64,000 nt of DNA from Impatiens glandulifera (lineage: Eukaryota; Streptophyta; Magnoliopsida; Ericales; Balsaminaceae): contig NC_061866.1 of NCBI RefSeq assembly GCF_907164915.1, forward strand, positions 22,794,117 to 22,858,116, in the 5' to 3' direction. The translations under genes and the position numbers were made by a program. Positions 1 through 11,799 of this stretch are shown here, piece by piece. Under the pieces are notes generated by a model, which did not search any database, was not told where the DNA came from, and saw nothing but the letters and a program-made list of their open reading frames with translations. Each line of letters begins with the position of its first letter. Position 1 is the first letter of the stretch.

Positions 1-2630
1 TTCGGTGTTTGCTAATGCTGACTCTTCAGCCCTCTTTCTTTTAGTTTGTGCTCTCATCTTCTTAGAATTCAGAAGAGATTTATCTTTTTCTTCATTGATT
101 TGCTCTTGATTGAGTTCCTCCTGGATTTTCTGAGACGCTCTCTCGTTATCAATCTCAGCTGCCTTGGCTTTTGCATCTTCGTCAGCTTGAAGCTGTCGGG
201 GAGCCTCTTCATCCGATCTCATTATTTCTTCGTTGGCAACCTCTCGGTTCTTTACCAGCTCATAGAGTTGTAATGACATAGTTTGGACCGATGTGAGAGT
301 CTAAGAGGTTACCTCTTGAACTTGCGCTAGCTTAATGTCGGTGGAAGCGGCCCGTTCTCTCAAGATTTCATTTACTTGAGCCTCCATGTATGCCTGTCAT
401 GGGGCCATAGATTCTCGAATCATCTCCACAATGAAAGTCTTCATGCATTTTTCAGAAATTGGAACCACTGAACAGACCGACTGATGTTGCACCGGAGGCG
501 GAGTGTCGGTAGGAAGAGACATTTATATTCCGGCTGGTTTATTAAAACTATTTTCTCTTGATATATGTCGGTCAAAAGACTTACTTGAGGAGGCTCTGGC
601 CGATTTAGAGTAAGACGGATTGGAGGTTGCCTTGCCTTTGTCCTCTTCATTTTTTGGAGTCTTGATGGGAGATTCTGGTTGACCGGTTTCAGATTCATTA
701 TGGCGTTGGTTCCCGGGTTCTGTTTCAGATGTAGCCCCTGCCGGTTTGGTGGATTCACCTTTTTCAAAATAGAATTTCTTAGCCTATTTTTCTTCTCGGT
801 AAGTGAGCTCTTTTTTAACCGAAGTGGATATGGGCGGTTCTTCATTCATTTCGGTTGTTTCTTCATACTTGGAGACTTTGGCGATTATGTCTTCTTTAAC
901 CTTTTTCAGGATACTGAGCACAGTCTTATCCACGTTGGCTACTACACCTTGAATGAGACCCTCTTCTCCTTTATCAATAAATGAAGACAACTCCCTCAAC
1001 ATGGCATTTTCCTCAACAAAGTTTGTTCTTGTCATAACGACTGGTACAGATGTGGTTTTTTTCTAGATCGAGCACGGTTTCCTCTAGTAACACTAATGTC
1101 GGCCACTTACTTTCTTCAGGGCATTCAAGGAGCATATCTTTAAATTTTACCTCTAGTCTTACTTTTGCCCACGCATAATAGGAATCAAATATGGCATGTG
1201 CTCTCTCTCCAACCTTCTCGAGAACATTATCTACAATTTTCTCAGCGTCAGCATTGGCCATACATGAATTCGATTTTTCAATAGAATCCGAATAGTTGTA
1301 TCGGCCGCCTCTTCTAGGATAGGATTTTCTTTGGTTTCGGCTGGAATGGTTTCCTCATTAATTTGACTAGTTGAATCTTTCCCGGTATGACCGCTTTCAG
1401 GAATATGAGGCTGCTTGGCTACTAGATTGTCAATTCTTTCTTCATTATGTTCGGCTGACTTACTAATTTCACCAACAGAACCTATCCGGTCAGTTTCAGC
1501 ATTCTGACCGGTAGCATCAATTTTACTAGTCACATCAGTTTCATCAACCGATTTACTCCATTCACAACATTGTTAATGATTTTCAATACACTTGGTTGAG
1601 CCTCTAAAACTGCAAGCTCAACCGGTTTTGCTGCAGAATCCTTAATCACAGGAATAACAGAGAAGATAGGAATATTACCCCATGAAGAAAAGTTTCCTTG
1701 GATTTAGAGCGACTACCTGCGCTTGCAGTAGACTCGGCACGAGTCTGAGGATTGATCGGTGTAGGAGTAGACTCGGCATGAGTTTGAGTGTTGATGGGAG
1801 TGGTCGCGCGGTTTTTCCGGTCCGGAGGGTATGAAAGCTGTTTCTGTTGCTTCGCTATCAGTTTCCTCATCCACCGATGTCACATGCATCGGTCGTTTAC
1901 CCTTCTTGACTTTCTCTTTTGTCTTTTTCACCTTTGTTTTCTTAATCGTTGTTTCTTTAACCTTAGGTTCCTTAACCTTAGGTTGTTTTTCTTTACTGGC
2001 TCTAACAATGTTTTTCTCGATATTGAACGAATGTAAGATCTTACTATTAGATAGGATGATACTTGGACCAGCAGGGATATTGAGATGGAGAATAATTTTG
2101 CCAATCTGCATGGCGTAACCTAAGCATCAGTTGGTCTTAGGAGACACTATCTCGCATAGAATCTCGAATTGAATTCCTGCTCAGTTAATTCAGTCACCTA
2201 ATAAAATGTCGACCATCATCTCATATTTCGACCGGGTGATGCTGTTGAAGTTACCTCCCCTAGCCTAAAGTGCCTTAGACACGATGTCGCACATAAGCCA
2301 AAATTCGAACCGTAGGGAGCTTTTCTTCCTAGTGAGTTGCACCGGTTCACTAATGTTAGAAACCATCATTTGGATACTTAGGGTATCGTCTTCTGATAGG
2401 TCGGTTGAGAAATCGCGTCCCTCCGTTGGAAGATGAAGGGCGAAGACCTGTTCAGATAACTCAATCTTTTCACCGCCCACCTTCGTATGAATAATCCTCT
2501 TTTTGATCTTGGCGTTCTTGAAAAACTCCTTAACTACAAACGGACCATCAAGAACATGTGTTGCTTTGGATGGAAAGCTTGAGACTTGAATTGTGGATGA
2601 CATATATGCAACAAACACAGCGGTTGACAA
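1..2630 (-). pseudogene. Transposase_32-like (putative plant transposon protein) pseudogene
   Basis: From about 2603 the minus strand reads MSSTIQVSSF and then a globular stretch with the motifs VVKEFFKNAKI, VFALHLPTEG and SSLRFEFWLMCDIV. The same frame continues to about 2110 (YEMMVDILLGD, FEILCEIVSPK) but is broken by four stops near 2264, 2207, 2198 and 2144; three of them are TGA, two of these where tryptophan would be likely. Below 2110 it becomes a lysine/glutamate-rich tail (VKEPKVKETTIKKTKVKK, 1900-2010), then several frames of acidic, coiled-coil-like sequence down to about 784. Known: plant families annotated as putative plant transposon protein (Transposase_32-like) have this N-terminal plan (LPTEG, then a (K/R)FEF-type motif) and a low-complexity tail. 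Inferred: a decayed member that runs off the left edge. The family assignment is from memory and moderate; the pseudogene status is firm. Confidence 0.5.
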
Positions 2631-2901
2631 TACAAGTACTGGAGTTTGAGAGTTTGAGAGAGTAATTGAGGAGGAGAGTAATTGAGGAGGAGGTCATTAG
2701 AGTCTCACATAAGGCATGATAGGTCAGTTGATGCGTTGTTAAAGAATGGATATTTTTAATTACAAGAATTTTTATTTCATGATGTTGTGTCATATCATTT
2801 ATAATATGTTTCTTAATTTAGAAGTGCATGTTTCCTTTATTAATGTTTTGTATGAATCCTCTATGTTTTCATTGCAAACATGGCTTATTTTTGTCAAATA
2901 C

Positions 2902-2988
<87 letters not shown>

Positions 2989-3690
2989 GTTTCTCTAACT
3001 ATTATTAGATTAATCTTAAATAATTATTCTTACGAGTTCAAAGAAAAACTATTTTTTCAATTATGTACACTTGTTAATTAGGAACTTGTATTTATGAAAC
3101 ATTGAATGTAAAAATCATATAATATTTTGTTTGTTCTAATCAAGAAATATTAAAAATAAGAGATTCCATAATTCTACTACCTAGAACTTGGATTAAATTT
3201 TTTCTTAATTGGCAAAATTTGGTTGTTGATAACCATGTGAATTAATTAACTTGTGATATTATAATATAATTAATGTTAAAAATTGAATGATTATTAATAT
3301 AAAGTGGTAAAAATAGTATTAAATTTTATTGAGTTTAACTCATAGTGATCATTTATTAATGAATGACTAAGGTTATCAAATGATTGAAGATGGAGCAATT
3401 TACCTATATTATTTCAAACCAATCACCCTTATGATTTTGGAAACTCTTTCTAAATAATTTTTTGGGAAAAACAACTTAGCATCATTTCATTAAAAATTCC
3501 CAAAAACGAAAAAAAAACCCACGAGTTTAAGATATCATTCTTGACAGACCTAGAATGATTTTGAAGTCGTATCATTCTGAATAAAAACAAAAACGTAAAT
3601 GAACTATCTAATTACGATGTTTTCGTTTCTAATGATTTAAGTAAACGGTAAATTTCAATTCCTGTTGAAATTCCAAGATTAATAATATTT
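2554..3690. repeat. Direct duplication, copy A (5' end and upstream region of the Transposase_32-like gene)
   Basis: This segment is closely matched, in the same orientation, by 8347-9360. It covers the first codons of the minus-strand gene, its 5' flank (GAGAGAGTAATTGAGGAGG tracts) and about 1 kb upstream. The matching starts at AACATGTGTTGCT and ends near GATATTCCAA/GAAATTCCAA. Copy A differs from B mainly by a long (AAT)n expansion. The ends lack convincing TG...CA termini, so an LTR pair is not supported. Confidence 0.85.
2902..2988. repeat. (AAT)n microsatellite, about 29 triplets
   Basis: Perfect or near-perfect ATA/AAT triplet run inside duplication copy A. The equivalent site in copy B (about 8655) has only AATAATAG, so the tract expanded after the duplication or contracted in B. 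Confidence 0.97.
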
Positions 3691-5524
3691 TGATTTAGAT
3701 TTTTTTTATGTGTATTCAAGATTCTAGAATACTATAATGACATATATAAATAAAGAGTTATCTTAACATGCTTATCACACTCTGAAATCTTCTTAATATC
3801 ATTCATCTGTGATTTATTTTTTATTCTTCAGTAATTGTTTCAATCACAACTTTGATGTCCCTTTATGTTATATGCTACATAAAATGAATGAAATATTGTA
3901 TATTAATTATCTAAATTGTCTTCTTGCAGCTGAAGCATAAAGGTAATTCAACAATTTCTCCTTTCCTATAATCAACATCTACATCTAGTAGTCACAATTA
4001 ATCATCTTCAAAGAGTTTCCAACTATTTCATCTTATTAACATATTTCTCCTCGTTAATTTATCTCCATTCATTGACAATATCTCTTATGTTTAATAACTT
4101 TATTATTTGTAATAGTTAAAAAGGGGACACAAATAAAAATGATTTTATCAAGCATTGAATGGCTGAAATTTAGCATTTTAGATGTATACGAAAAATAAAT
4201 TTATGAGTTTCGAGGTTTAGGATAGGTTGAAAATATTAATAATAAGGTCAAATAATTAGGGGTTTACTCGCAATAAACACATATTTTAACACTATAAATA
4301 TTAGAGTTTGTCGTTAGTAGAATGAAGGCCGAATGGAGGCATTGTGGTAGCATATAGAGCAATTTGTAATAACAACTATTCTTTATTTCTATTTGTAATT
4401 ACTAACTTTTTTATTTTTTTTATTTTAATAAATTTCTCTAAGTTTAAAACTGAAATTGTTTTGTTTATATGTTTTTTTCTTCTATTTATCTTTTATATTT
4501 AATTCTAAACTTGGTTTATTAATGCTCGAGTTCAAATTCAATATAATTTTATTAATGTTAAATAATAGATAATTATGATATAAAGAAAATTTTATAACAA
4601 ATATATAATGTTAATTTGAAGGTTGTTTATGAAATAAAGTGTAAAAATACCTAATCTATTGTCATAATCAAATAAAGAGAAAAGAATTGAAAATATAATA
4701 ATTCTAACCGCAATCTAAATAATAGATTTTAGTTTTAATTATTTTTTATAATTTGAATCAAAGATATTTTAATGTTGAATTATTTTAAAAGATTTAAAAA
4801 GACAAATAAAAAAACCTTTTGATTTTAAATTTACAATTAATCAGGAAAATAATTGAATGAATATTTAAAATTGTATAATTTTGAGTGATAGTTAATTACT
4901 ATACTACAATTTCTACCATGAAAAATCAAATCAAACTAAAAAATATGTAGAGAATTTAAATCAACAATATTAAGACAATTAAATTAAATTTAAGACAATT
5001 AAATTAAAGTGGTCTCAATTGTTTGACGATATTTTTCACTTTTGTCTTCTTTAAGTATCTTAGATTCTTTTATATATAAAAAATCAAATAATCATTTATT
5101 TGAGGATCTATTAATTATTAAATAAAATAATTCATTAAAATTTGATTCAATTTTCGAAAAGATTCAAATATTTATCTCCCACTTTATTTACATAATATTA
5201 TTAAATGTTTTATATGTTGTTATTATGGAAACAAAATTTAACGAATCACTTTTTTTTATTATTTTAATATTTTAACTTGCTAAATCTACATTTTGACTTA
5301 GGTGAACAAAATATTCAAATTCAGATTAAACCAAAATAGTATTAAAATCTTTGCAACTCGTATGAGATATTGCTAACATTGGATAAAATAATAGATTTGT
5401 ACGTATATCTATCTAAAACATTATTCACCCTTTAATTAAACTAGCATGTATACCGTGCATTTACAAAATAATAATATAAAAAATCGCGAAAACAATTTAC
5501 GATAAAAATGTGATAGAATTTTTA
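3691..5524. other. AT-rich DNA without recognisable gene
   Basis: Very AT-rich sequence with many stops in all frames. I see no conserved coding motif, RNA gene or clear transposon end. Confidence 0.6.
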
Positions 5525-5725
5525 ATTCGAAACATACATATAGTATTTTTAATTTTATTTTAAACTGTTTTAAGTTTGTAAGCGGGTCAACCCACAATCC
5601 GACTCAAGTATTCATTTACTCTCACATATATATAACCAAATTAACCAGCTCTCGACCCGATAATCCGGACACTTTAAAAATTAATCTTCATTATATATAT
5701 ATATATGTTAGTTAAAAAGTTGAAA
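5525..5725 (+). mobile_element. Short inverted-end element with tRNA-like promoter, partial copy 1
   Basis: Starts just after where the B-box-like segment would lie (AATTCGAAAC). It carries the family body GCGGGTCAACCCACAATCCG and the right end CTCTCGACCCGATAATCCGG followed by TTTAAAAATTAA and a (TA)n. The 5' half of the element is missing. Confidence 0.6.
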
Positions 5726-5732
5726 TTATATT

Positions 5733-5953
5733 GTTAAAATGTCTCGCGTTCATCTAATTTGGTGTTGAATTTAAAATATAAAGAGTTATTAGCCTAGTTG
5801 GTTAAAGGCTGTACTTGTTTAGTTAGGTTGCGAGTTTGAAACATATATTAAGCATTTTTAATTTTATTTAAAACCATTTTTAATTTAGGGGCGGGTCAAC
5901 CCACAATCCGACCCAAGTATCCAATTACTCTCACATATAATATCTATATATAT
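5733..5953 (+). mobile_element. Short inverted-end element with tRNA-like promoter, partial copy 2
   Basis: Contains an A-box-like TAGCCTAGTTGG near 5792 and a B-box-like GGTTGCGAGTTTGAAAC near 5826, then the GCGGGTCAACCCACAATCCG body. The left inverted end is missing and the right end stops at CTCTCACATATAA, where copy 3 begins. Confidence 0.6.
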
Positions 5954-6301
5954 AATGATGTTTAATTTTTAAAGTGTTCAGATTACCGGGTTGAGAGTTG
6001 TGGTTAATTTAGTTAATTAAAAGTTGAACTTATATCGTTAAAATTTCCCGCGTTCATCTAATTTAATATTGAATTTAAATTATAAAGTGTTAGTAGCTTA
6101 GTTGGTTAAAGGGTTGTACTTGTTTTGTTAGGTTGTGAGTTCGAAAGATACCCATACCATTTTTTATTTTATTTTAAACCGTTTAAAGTTTATGGACGGG
6201 TCAACCTATAATCCGACTAAAGTATCCATTTACTCTCACATATATATCCAAATTAACTACAGCTCTCGACCCGGCAATCCAGATATTTTAATAATTAAGC
6301 A
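5954..6301 (+). mobile_element. Short inverted-end element with tRNA-like promoter, complete copy 3
   Basis: About 348 bp. The left end (5961-6013) and right end (about 6247-6300) are inverted copies of each other over roughly 53 bp, including GATTACCGGGTTGAGAG on the left and CTCTCGACCCGGCAATC on the right. The interior has TAGCTTAGTTGG (exact fit to a pol III A-box) at about 6094 and GGTTGTGAGTTCGAAA (B-box-like) at about 6131, spaced as in a tRNA. It sits between (TA)n tracts, suggesting insertion at TA. Known: SINEs carry these boxes but normally lack terminal inverted repeats; MITEs have the reverse. Which class this belongs to is open. Confidence 0.65.
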
Positions 6302-6420
6302 TATATATATATATATATATTTCACACATTAAACTCAACTTAAGTTGTTTATATATATCCTATTAAAATTATATTAGATTTAAATAGAATAATAAATTGT
6401 TAATATTTTATTCTATAATA

Positions 6421-6453
<33 letters not shown>

Positions 6454-6991
6454 TCATTTCAATGAATAATATCATCTAGCTTGTTCATGGAATAATATTC
6501 TCATAAAATTAATTTGATTTTAGGAATTACAATAAAAAAAAATACCAATCTCTTTTTGTCCTTGATTTCTATCTTTCTATATAAATATTGAATTGTTAAC
6601 CATTTAAAATCAAATTTTGCATTTTATAATTCATTATATTTACTTGATTTTTGAATTACTATATGATTTGATTCAATTTGGAGGTGTTGGTGCATGACAA
6701 TGGTGATGATTATATTAAGTTTTCAAAATAGTCATAAATTGATTATACTTGTAGTTTTTTTTTAATTTACTTGAATCTTTATTTTATAATTCTAATTTTA
6801 CTATTAAAATCATTAATAAAAAATATTTTTTTAATGAAATAAATTTATAAATATATATATATATATTGGGTTAAATATGTTTTTAATAAGTTAAAGAAAC
6901 AATCAACCCGTTACATGTATAATATTCTTAAAAAATAATATTGTTTATAATAGTTGTACTTTGACAACCCTCTATTAAATATTATTTTATA

Positions 6992-7060
<69 letters not shown>
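6300..7060. repeat. AT-rich stretch with several (TA)n tracts
   Basis: Contains (TA)n runs at about 6300-6321, 6428-6453, 6850-6867 and a long interrupted one at about 6986-7062. No coding signal is visible. Confidence 0.8.
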
Positions 7061-7061
<1 letters not shown>

Positions 7062-7338
7062 TCAAGATATTTATATACAAGTTATATCATTCTATTCATT
7101 TATACTATAAAAATTATATATTTATTTTAAGTATTTATGATATTTATATTTTTAGTAATTAAAAATAAAATTGATTGGGTGGTCCAATCACAATTGTTTT
7201 CGGATTTTTATATAAAATCTCATATTCAACTATTTTCACTTTACATCTTCATATTATAATTCTAATATTTATGATTCTATTGAATTATTATTTTGAAAAA
7301 TTTTTATAATTAAAAATTAATGAAGACTAATGAGCTAC

Positions 7339-7430
7339 AATAATTTTAATTGTATTCGCTAACATAATATATTAATTAATTTCCAATAATTTTAATTGTA
7401 TTCGCTAACAGAATATATTAATTAATTTCG
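7339..7430. repeat. 46-bp tandem duplication
   Basis: Two adjacent copies of a unit containing AATTTTAATTGTATTCGCTA and ATTAATTAATTTC, differing by very few bases. Confidence 0.85.
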
Positions 7431-7504
7431 AATTGTTTATGCTAATTAATGTAAAAACCATAAATACTAATTTTATAAAAACACAACAACATCAATTAAA
7501 TTAA

Positions 7505-7615
7505 CCACAATTCCATCCAATATCCATTTACTCTCACATATATATCCAAATTAATCACAACTCTCGACCCGACAATCCGGACATTTTAAAAATTAAGAAT
7601 GATTATATATATAGA
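7505..7615 (+). mobile_element. Right end of the short inverted-end element, partial copy 4
   Basis: Matches the right side of the 5954-6301 element: CATTTACTCTCACATATATA, CTCTCGACCCGACAATCCGG and TTTTAAAAATTAAG. The tRNA-like half is absent. Confidence 0.6.
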
Positions 7616-8346
7616 TTTTGTTATCTTTCTTTTGTTCATCTAACCTCTCGCTACTATTATATTAATTTAACTCCCGTATTCCCCACTGACACATCTTATA
7701 AGTCCTCAAATATCCAACTTGTTTTTGTCAAATATGTTGTCTCTGTTTCATTTATATTGTTCACTTATATTTAAGCGACGTTATTATTTGTAGTAGTTAA
7801 AAAAACAAATTCACTAATAAGATAAATCGTTTTTTATCAAACATCAACAGTCTAAAATTTCACATATAAGATGAATACGAAAAATAAATCCAATTATATC
7901 AAGGTTTGTATTATGTTAAAAGTATCAATATCAATGTATATGTATATGTTTATGATGACTTATATAGTCTTATTACGAGTTAGTAATATTTTATTATCTT
8001 TGTGTTCGATGTACTAAACATACTTTTTTAACATTAACAAGTTTGAATGTATAAACATCTAACACACTTATACCTTAATCTAACTAATTTGTGATATCAT
8101 TATATAAACCATCATAGACATATAACTTCCTATTAATGCATTTCGTATTATAAATTTCAATAACTTTTATTTTTTCATTGTCATCTTTGTTCATTTTAAG
8201 TACGAGATTATTAATTTTTTAGTTTTTTTATAATAAAATTATTGTCAGTTTTGTGTTTCTTTTTAACTTTTTTCATATAAATTTAAATATGACTCCTAAA
8301 TAAATAATTAGTATTTCACTCAACGAAGATGTTTTGATTAAAGACC
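7616..8346. other. AT-rich DNA without recognisable gene
   Basis: No conserved coding motif or transposon end found on either strand. Confidence 0.55.
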
Positions 8347-9360
8347 AACATGTGTTGCTTGGGATGGAAAGTTCGAGACTTGTATTGTGGATGACATATA
8401 TGCAACAAACACATCGGTTGACACTAAAAGTATTGGAATTTGAGAGAGTAATTGAGGAGGAGGTCATTAGAGTCTCACATAAGGCATGATAGGTCAGTTT
8501 ATGCGTTGTTAAAGAATGGATAAATTTTTATTTCATGATGTTGTGTCATATCATTTATAATATGTTTCTTAGTTTAGAAGTGCATGTTTCATTTATTAAT
8601 GTTTGGTATGAATCCTCTATGTTTTCATTGCAAACATGTCTTATTATTGTCAAATACAGAATAATAGTAGTTTCTCTAAATATTATTAGATTAATCTTAA
8701 ATAATTATTCTTATGAGTTCAAAGAAAAACTATTTTTTCAATTATGTACACTTGTTAATTAGGAGCTTGTATTTATGAAACATTGAATGTAAAAATAACA
8801 TAATAATTTGTTTGTTCTAATCAAGAAATGTGAAAACAACTCGATAAGAGATTCCACAATTCTACCCTTACCTAGAACTTTGATTAAAATTTTTCTTAAT
8901 TGGCAAAATTTGGTGGTTGATGACCATGTGAATTAATTAACATTTGATATTATAATATAATTAATGTTAAAAATTGAATGATTATTAGTATAAAGTGGTA
9001 AAAATATTATTAAATTCTATTGAGTCTAACTCATAGTGATAATTTATTAATGAATGACTAAGGTTATCAAATGAAATGAACATGGAGCAATTTACCTTTA
9101 TTATTTCAAACCAATCACTCTTTTTATTTTGGAAACTATTTCTAAATAATTTTTTTGGGAAAAATGACTTGACGTCATTTCATTAAAAATTCCCAAAAAC
9201 GGGAAAAAATTCACGAATTTAAGAGATCATTCTAGATAATGATTTTGAAGTCGCATCATTCTGAATAAAAATAAAAACGTAAATGAACTATCTAATTATG
9301 ATATTTTCATTTTAATGATTTATGTAAACGGTAAATTCCAATTCATGTTGATATTCCAAT
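8347..9360. repeat. Direct duplication, copy B
   Basis: Same-orientation match to 2554-3690. It includes only the first dozen or so codons of the minus-strand Transposase_32-like gene (MSSTIQVSN at about 8394) and its upstream flank. The coding match stops at about 8347, and the other edge abuts the LINE remnant at 9361 without a visible target duplication. Confidence 0.85.
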
Positions 9361-9399
9361 TCTGCTCCGTACTTGGAACTTTTCTCTACGTTCCCACAA

Positions 9400-10209
9400 G
9401 TGCGCTACAATCCGAGACCATGTCTCTCTATAATTCTTCAACACTTCTGCGTATTCTGCCATAGACTCTTGCATTACGTTCCTGCCAAATATTGTAAACT
9501 ACTACTCTAAAGTCGCACTTGAATACGTTTGTTGCGAATCTGTTTCCTTTGGCTTTGAGTAGTGTTGCTTCTTTGATTTCTTTTCATTCCTTCGAGAAAC
9601 TGATCAGCTCTAGGCTTTTAGAAAATATGTCCCAAATTTTATTGCAATATTTCAACTCCGAAATAGGTGATCAATGGTTTCTTCATTTCTATTGCATAGA
9701 AGACAGCTCACGTCCGGGACGCTCATATACTTGCTGATACGGTCATTAGTGTTGAGTCTTTCTCAGAAGGCAAGCCATAGGATGAACTGGTGTCGAGGAA
9801 TGATCTTGGTTGACCATACGAGAGGAGCCCATTCTACTTTCTGCACTTTTTCTCGGATTACCTCTCATATTCTCTTTGAGACCAGCTTCCCATTGTCTTC
9901 TGCATTCCATTCATGAAAGACAGGTCTGTCTCGGAATTGTATGTTACTAATGTGATCTAGTATCCTTTGTCATTCTAGATTTCTTCTCAATAGCGAGTCC
10001 TAGTCCCCGTCTTTTATGTCTCTGATATTCGCCACTGCAAAGTCCCTTCTGATACGTGTATTTTTGAACTCCTCTTTGTAAATGATTGGCTGGTTTTCAA
10101 ACCAGGAATCATGATAGAACAGAGTGCCTTTCCCGTTCCCTAGCAGAATGTTGTAAAGATCTGCAATATCACTTCTCATTTTAAAAATTTTCTTTAATGA
10201 CCAGCTCAT
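9400..10209 (-). pseudogene. LINE ORF2 C-terminal region (zf-RVT-like)
   Basis: MSWSLKKIFKMRSDI followed by LLGNGKGTLFYHDSWFENQP is the pattern that follows the reverse transcriptase in plant L1 ORF2 proteins, where the usual text is a W-x-W-K/R-x-hhx-hR start and a G-N-G-x-x-hxhWxDxW block. Stops interrupt both sides. Below about 9990 the frame is unclear. Confidence 0.7.
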
Positions 10210-10479
10210 ACCTTCATTGATTTTACACGTTTAGATATTGGTTTCCTGTTTCATAAATCGCATGTGTACCCATTTGATCCATAATGATTCCTGGTTGTGT
10301 TCCAATGCCACAGATGCGTGAAGGTTAGAGCCTTGTTCCACTCGACACAATTCTTCAGGCTAATGCCTCCCTCCTCTTTCGGCTTACAAAGAGTAGTCCA
10401 TTTGATTTTCTTTCCTCCTCTCCCGCTACTGCCCTAGATGAAGTTCCTCATTAGCGTGTCTAGCTCCTTCATTACCTTT

Positions 10480-11690
10480 TTCTGAATGAACACCTGTTGC
10501 GCTCATTATCCAATTATGCCATGACTACGGTTTAGATAAGCTCGATCCTCCCTGCATAAGAAAGTTTCTTCTCCGCCCAACCAGATATCGTATTTTTTTA
10601 CCTTTTCAATCAGCGACTTGTAGTGTGAGGTCTCGATCTGTTTCGCGGTTGACCGAATCCCCAAGTACCTTATGGGAAAGTTGTCTTCCGCAATGCCCAT
10701 GATGTTGAATATGTTCTACTTTGTTTCTTCGTTCACTCCTCCATAAACATGTCACACTTTTGCTTTCAATAATAGTAAGACCTGTAACCTCAGAAAAAAA
10801 ATGTTAGTGCAGTCCTAATAGTTTTAATGGAATCGACATCTGCGTGTGCTAGAATGAACAAATTGTTAGCAAAGCATAAATGGGTTACCTCCTCTATTTC
10901 ACAGAAAGGGTAAAAGATGTATGAACGATTCTTTTAGAATATCGCGAAGATGCTCTAAAAGATCGCCATGATAGCTACGAAAAGGTAAGAAGAGAGGGGG
11001 TCCCCTTGCCTTACCCCGTTTTCACCCTTGAAGTAGCTTCTGTGGACTCCATTGACGCTAACAACAAAATAGGATGAAAAAACACATTACATAATCCAAT
11101 CAATAAAAATCATAGGAAAAGCAGAAACAACCAGAAAATCTCGAATGCGTTCTCATCTAACTGAGTCGAAAGCTTTCTTGATATCTATTTTGAAAGCCAC
11201 TCTCGGGGTTATTTTCTTTTTCTCGTAGCCTTTTAAAAGGCTCTGCATGAAAAGAATATTATGAGAGATTGTCCTACTATGGATAAATGCAGATTAATTA
11301 AGATTTATTATTTTTCATATGACATTTTTAAAGCGTTTAGAAATAATTTTTGAAATTATTTTGTAAACCATATTCCAACAGGAAATTGGTATAAAATCTT
11401 GTACTTTTTCGGGCACCACAGTTTTGGGGATCAAGGTCAGGACCGTTGTATTCCATTGCTTTAACATCTTCCTGTTTTGAAAAACTCCAGAACCCCATCA
11501 GTAATATCTTTACCCACAACCGACCAATTGTCGTTGAAGAACTTCGCATTGAAACCATCCGGATCTGGGATTTATTTCCATTAATATTAAACAATGCTTC
11601 TTTAACCTCAACCCTCGTGACAACCCTTATTAACTCACGACTATCCTCAATAGAAATGTTTCTATCGATAATCTGATACAAGGTATTCAA
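10480..11690 (-). pseudogene. LINE reverse transcriptase, catalytically broken
   Basis: The minus strand shows the L1 RT landmarks in order: VTRVEVKEALFNINGNKS (about 11625), a GVRQGDPLSSYLFV box (about 11020-10979), the catalytic box at about 10873-10862, and FPIRYLGI (about 10680). The catalytic box should be F-A-D-D but reads FANN (codons AAC AAT), so both metal-binding aspartates are lost by G-to-A changes. Several frameshifts and stops are also present. This copy cannot encode an active RT. Confidence 0.85.
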
Positions 11691-11799
11691 GTGAATTTGA
11701 TGCTACTTTTTTTTACCCTTTAGTTGCTTATAGAACTCGATAGCCAAATTTTGTACACTCTTCTGACCCTGAACATATTATCCATTATCATTCTTTAGC

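Noticed and set aside
679..984. Plus-strand open frames at 46-273, 679-984 and 1788-2118
   Set aside because: They are antisense shadows of the minus-strand Transposase_32-like pseudogene.
2746..3081. Plus-strand open frame of 111 codons with poly-Ile
   Set aside because: It is created by reading through the (AAT)n microsatellite; no conserved text on either side.
5790..5850. Functional tRNA gene
   Set aside because: A- and B-box-like sequences are present but no acceptor stem or anticodon arm can be drawn; the sequence recurs within a dispersed element.
2554..9360. LTR pair (2554-3690 and 8347-9360) of one retrotransposon
   Set aside because: No TG...CA ends, no target duplication, no primer site or pol between them, and one copy contains the start of a coding gene.
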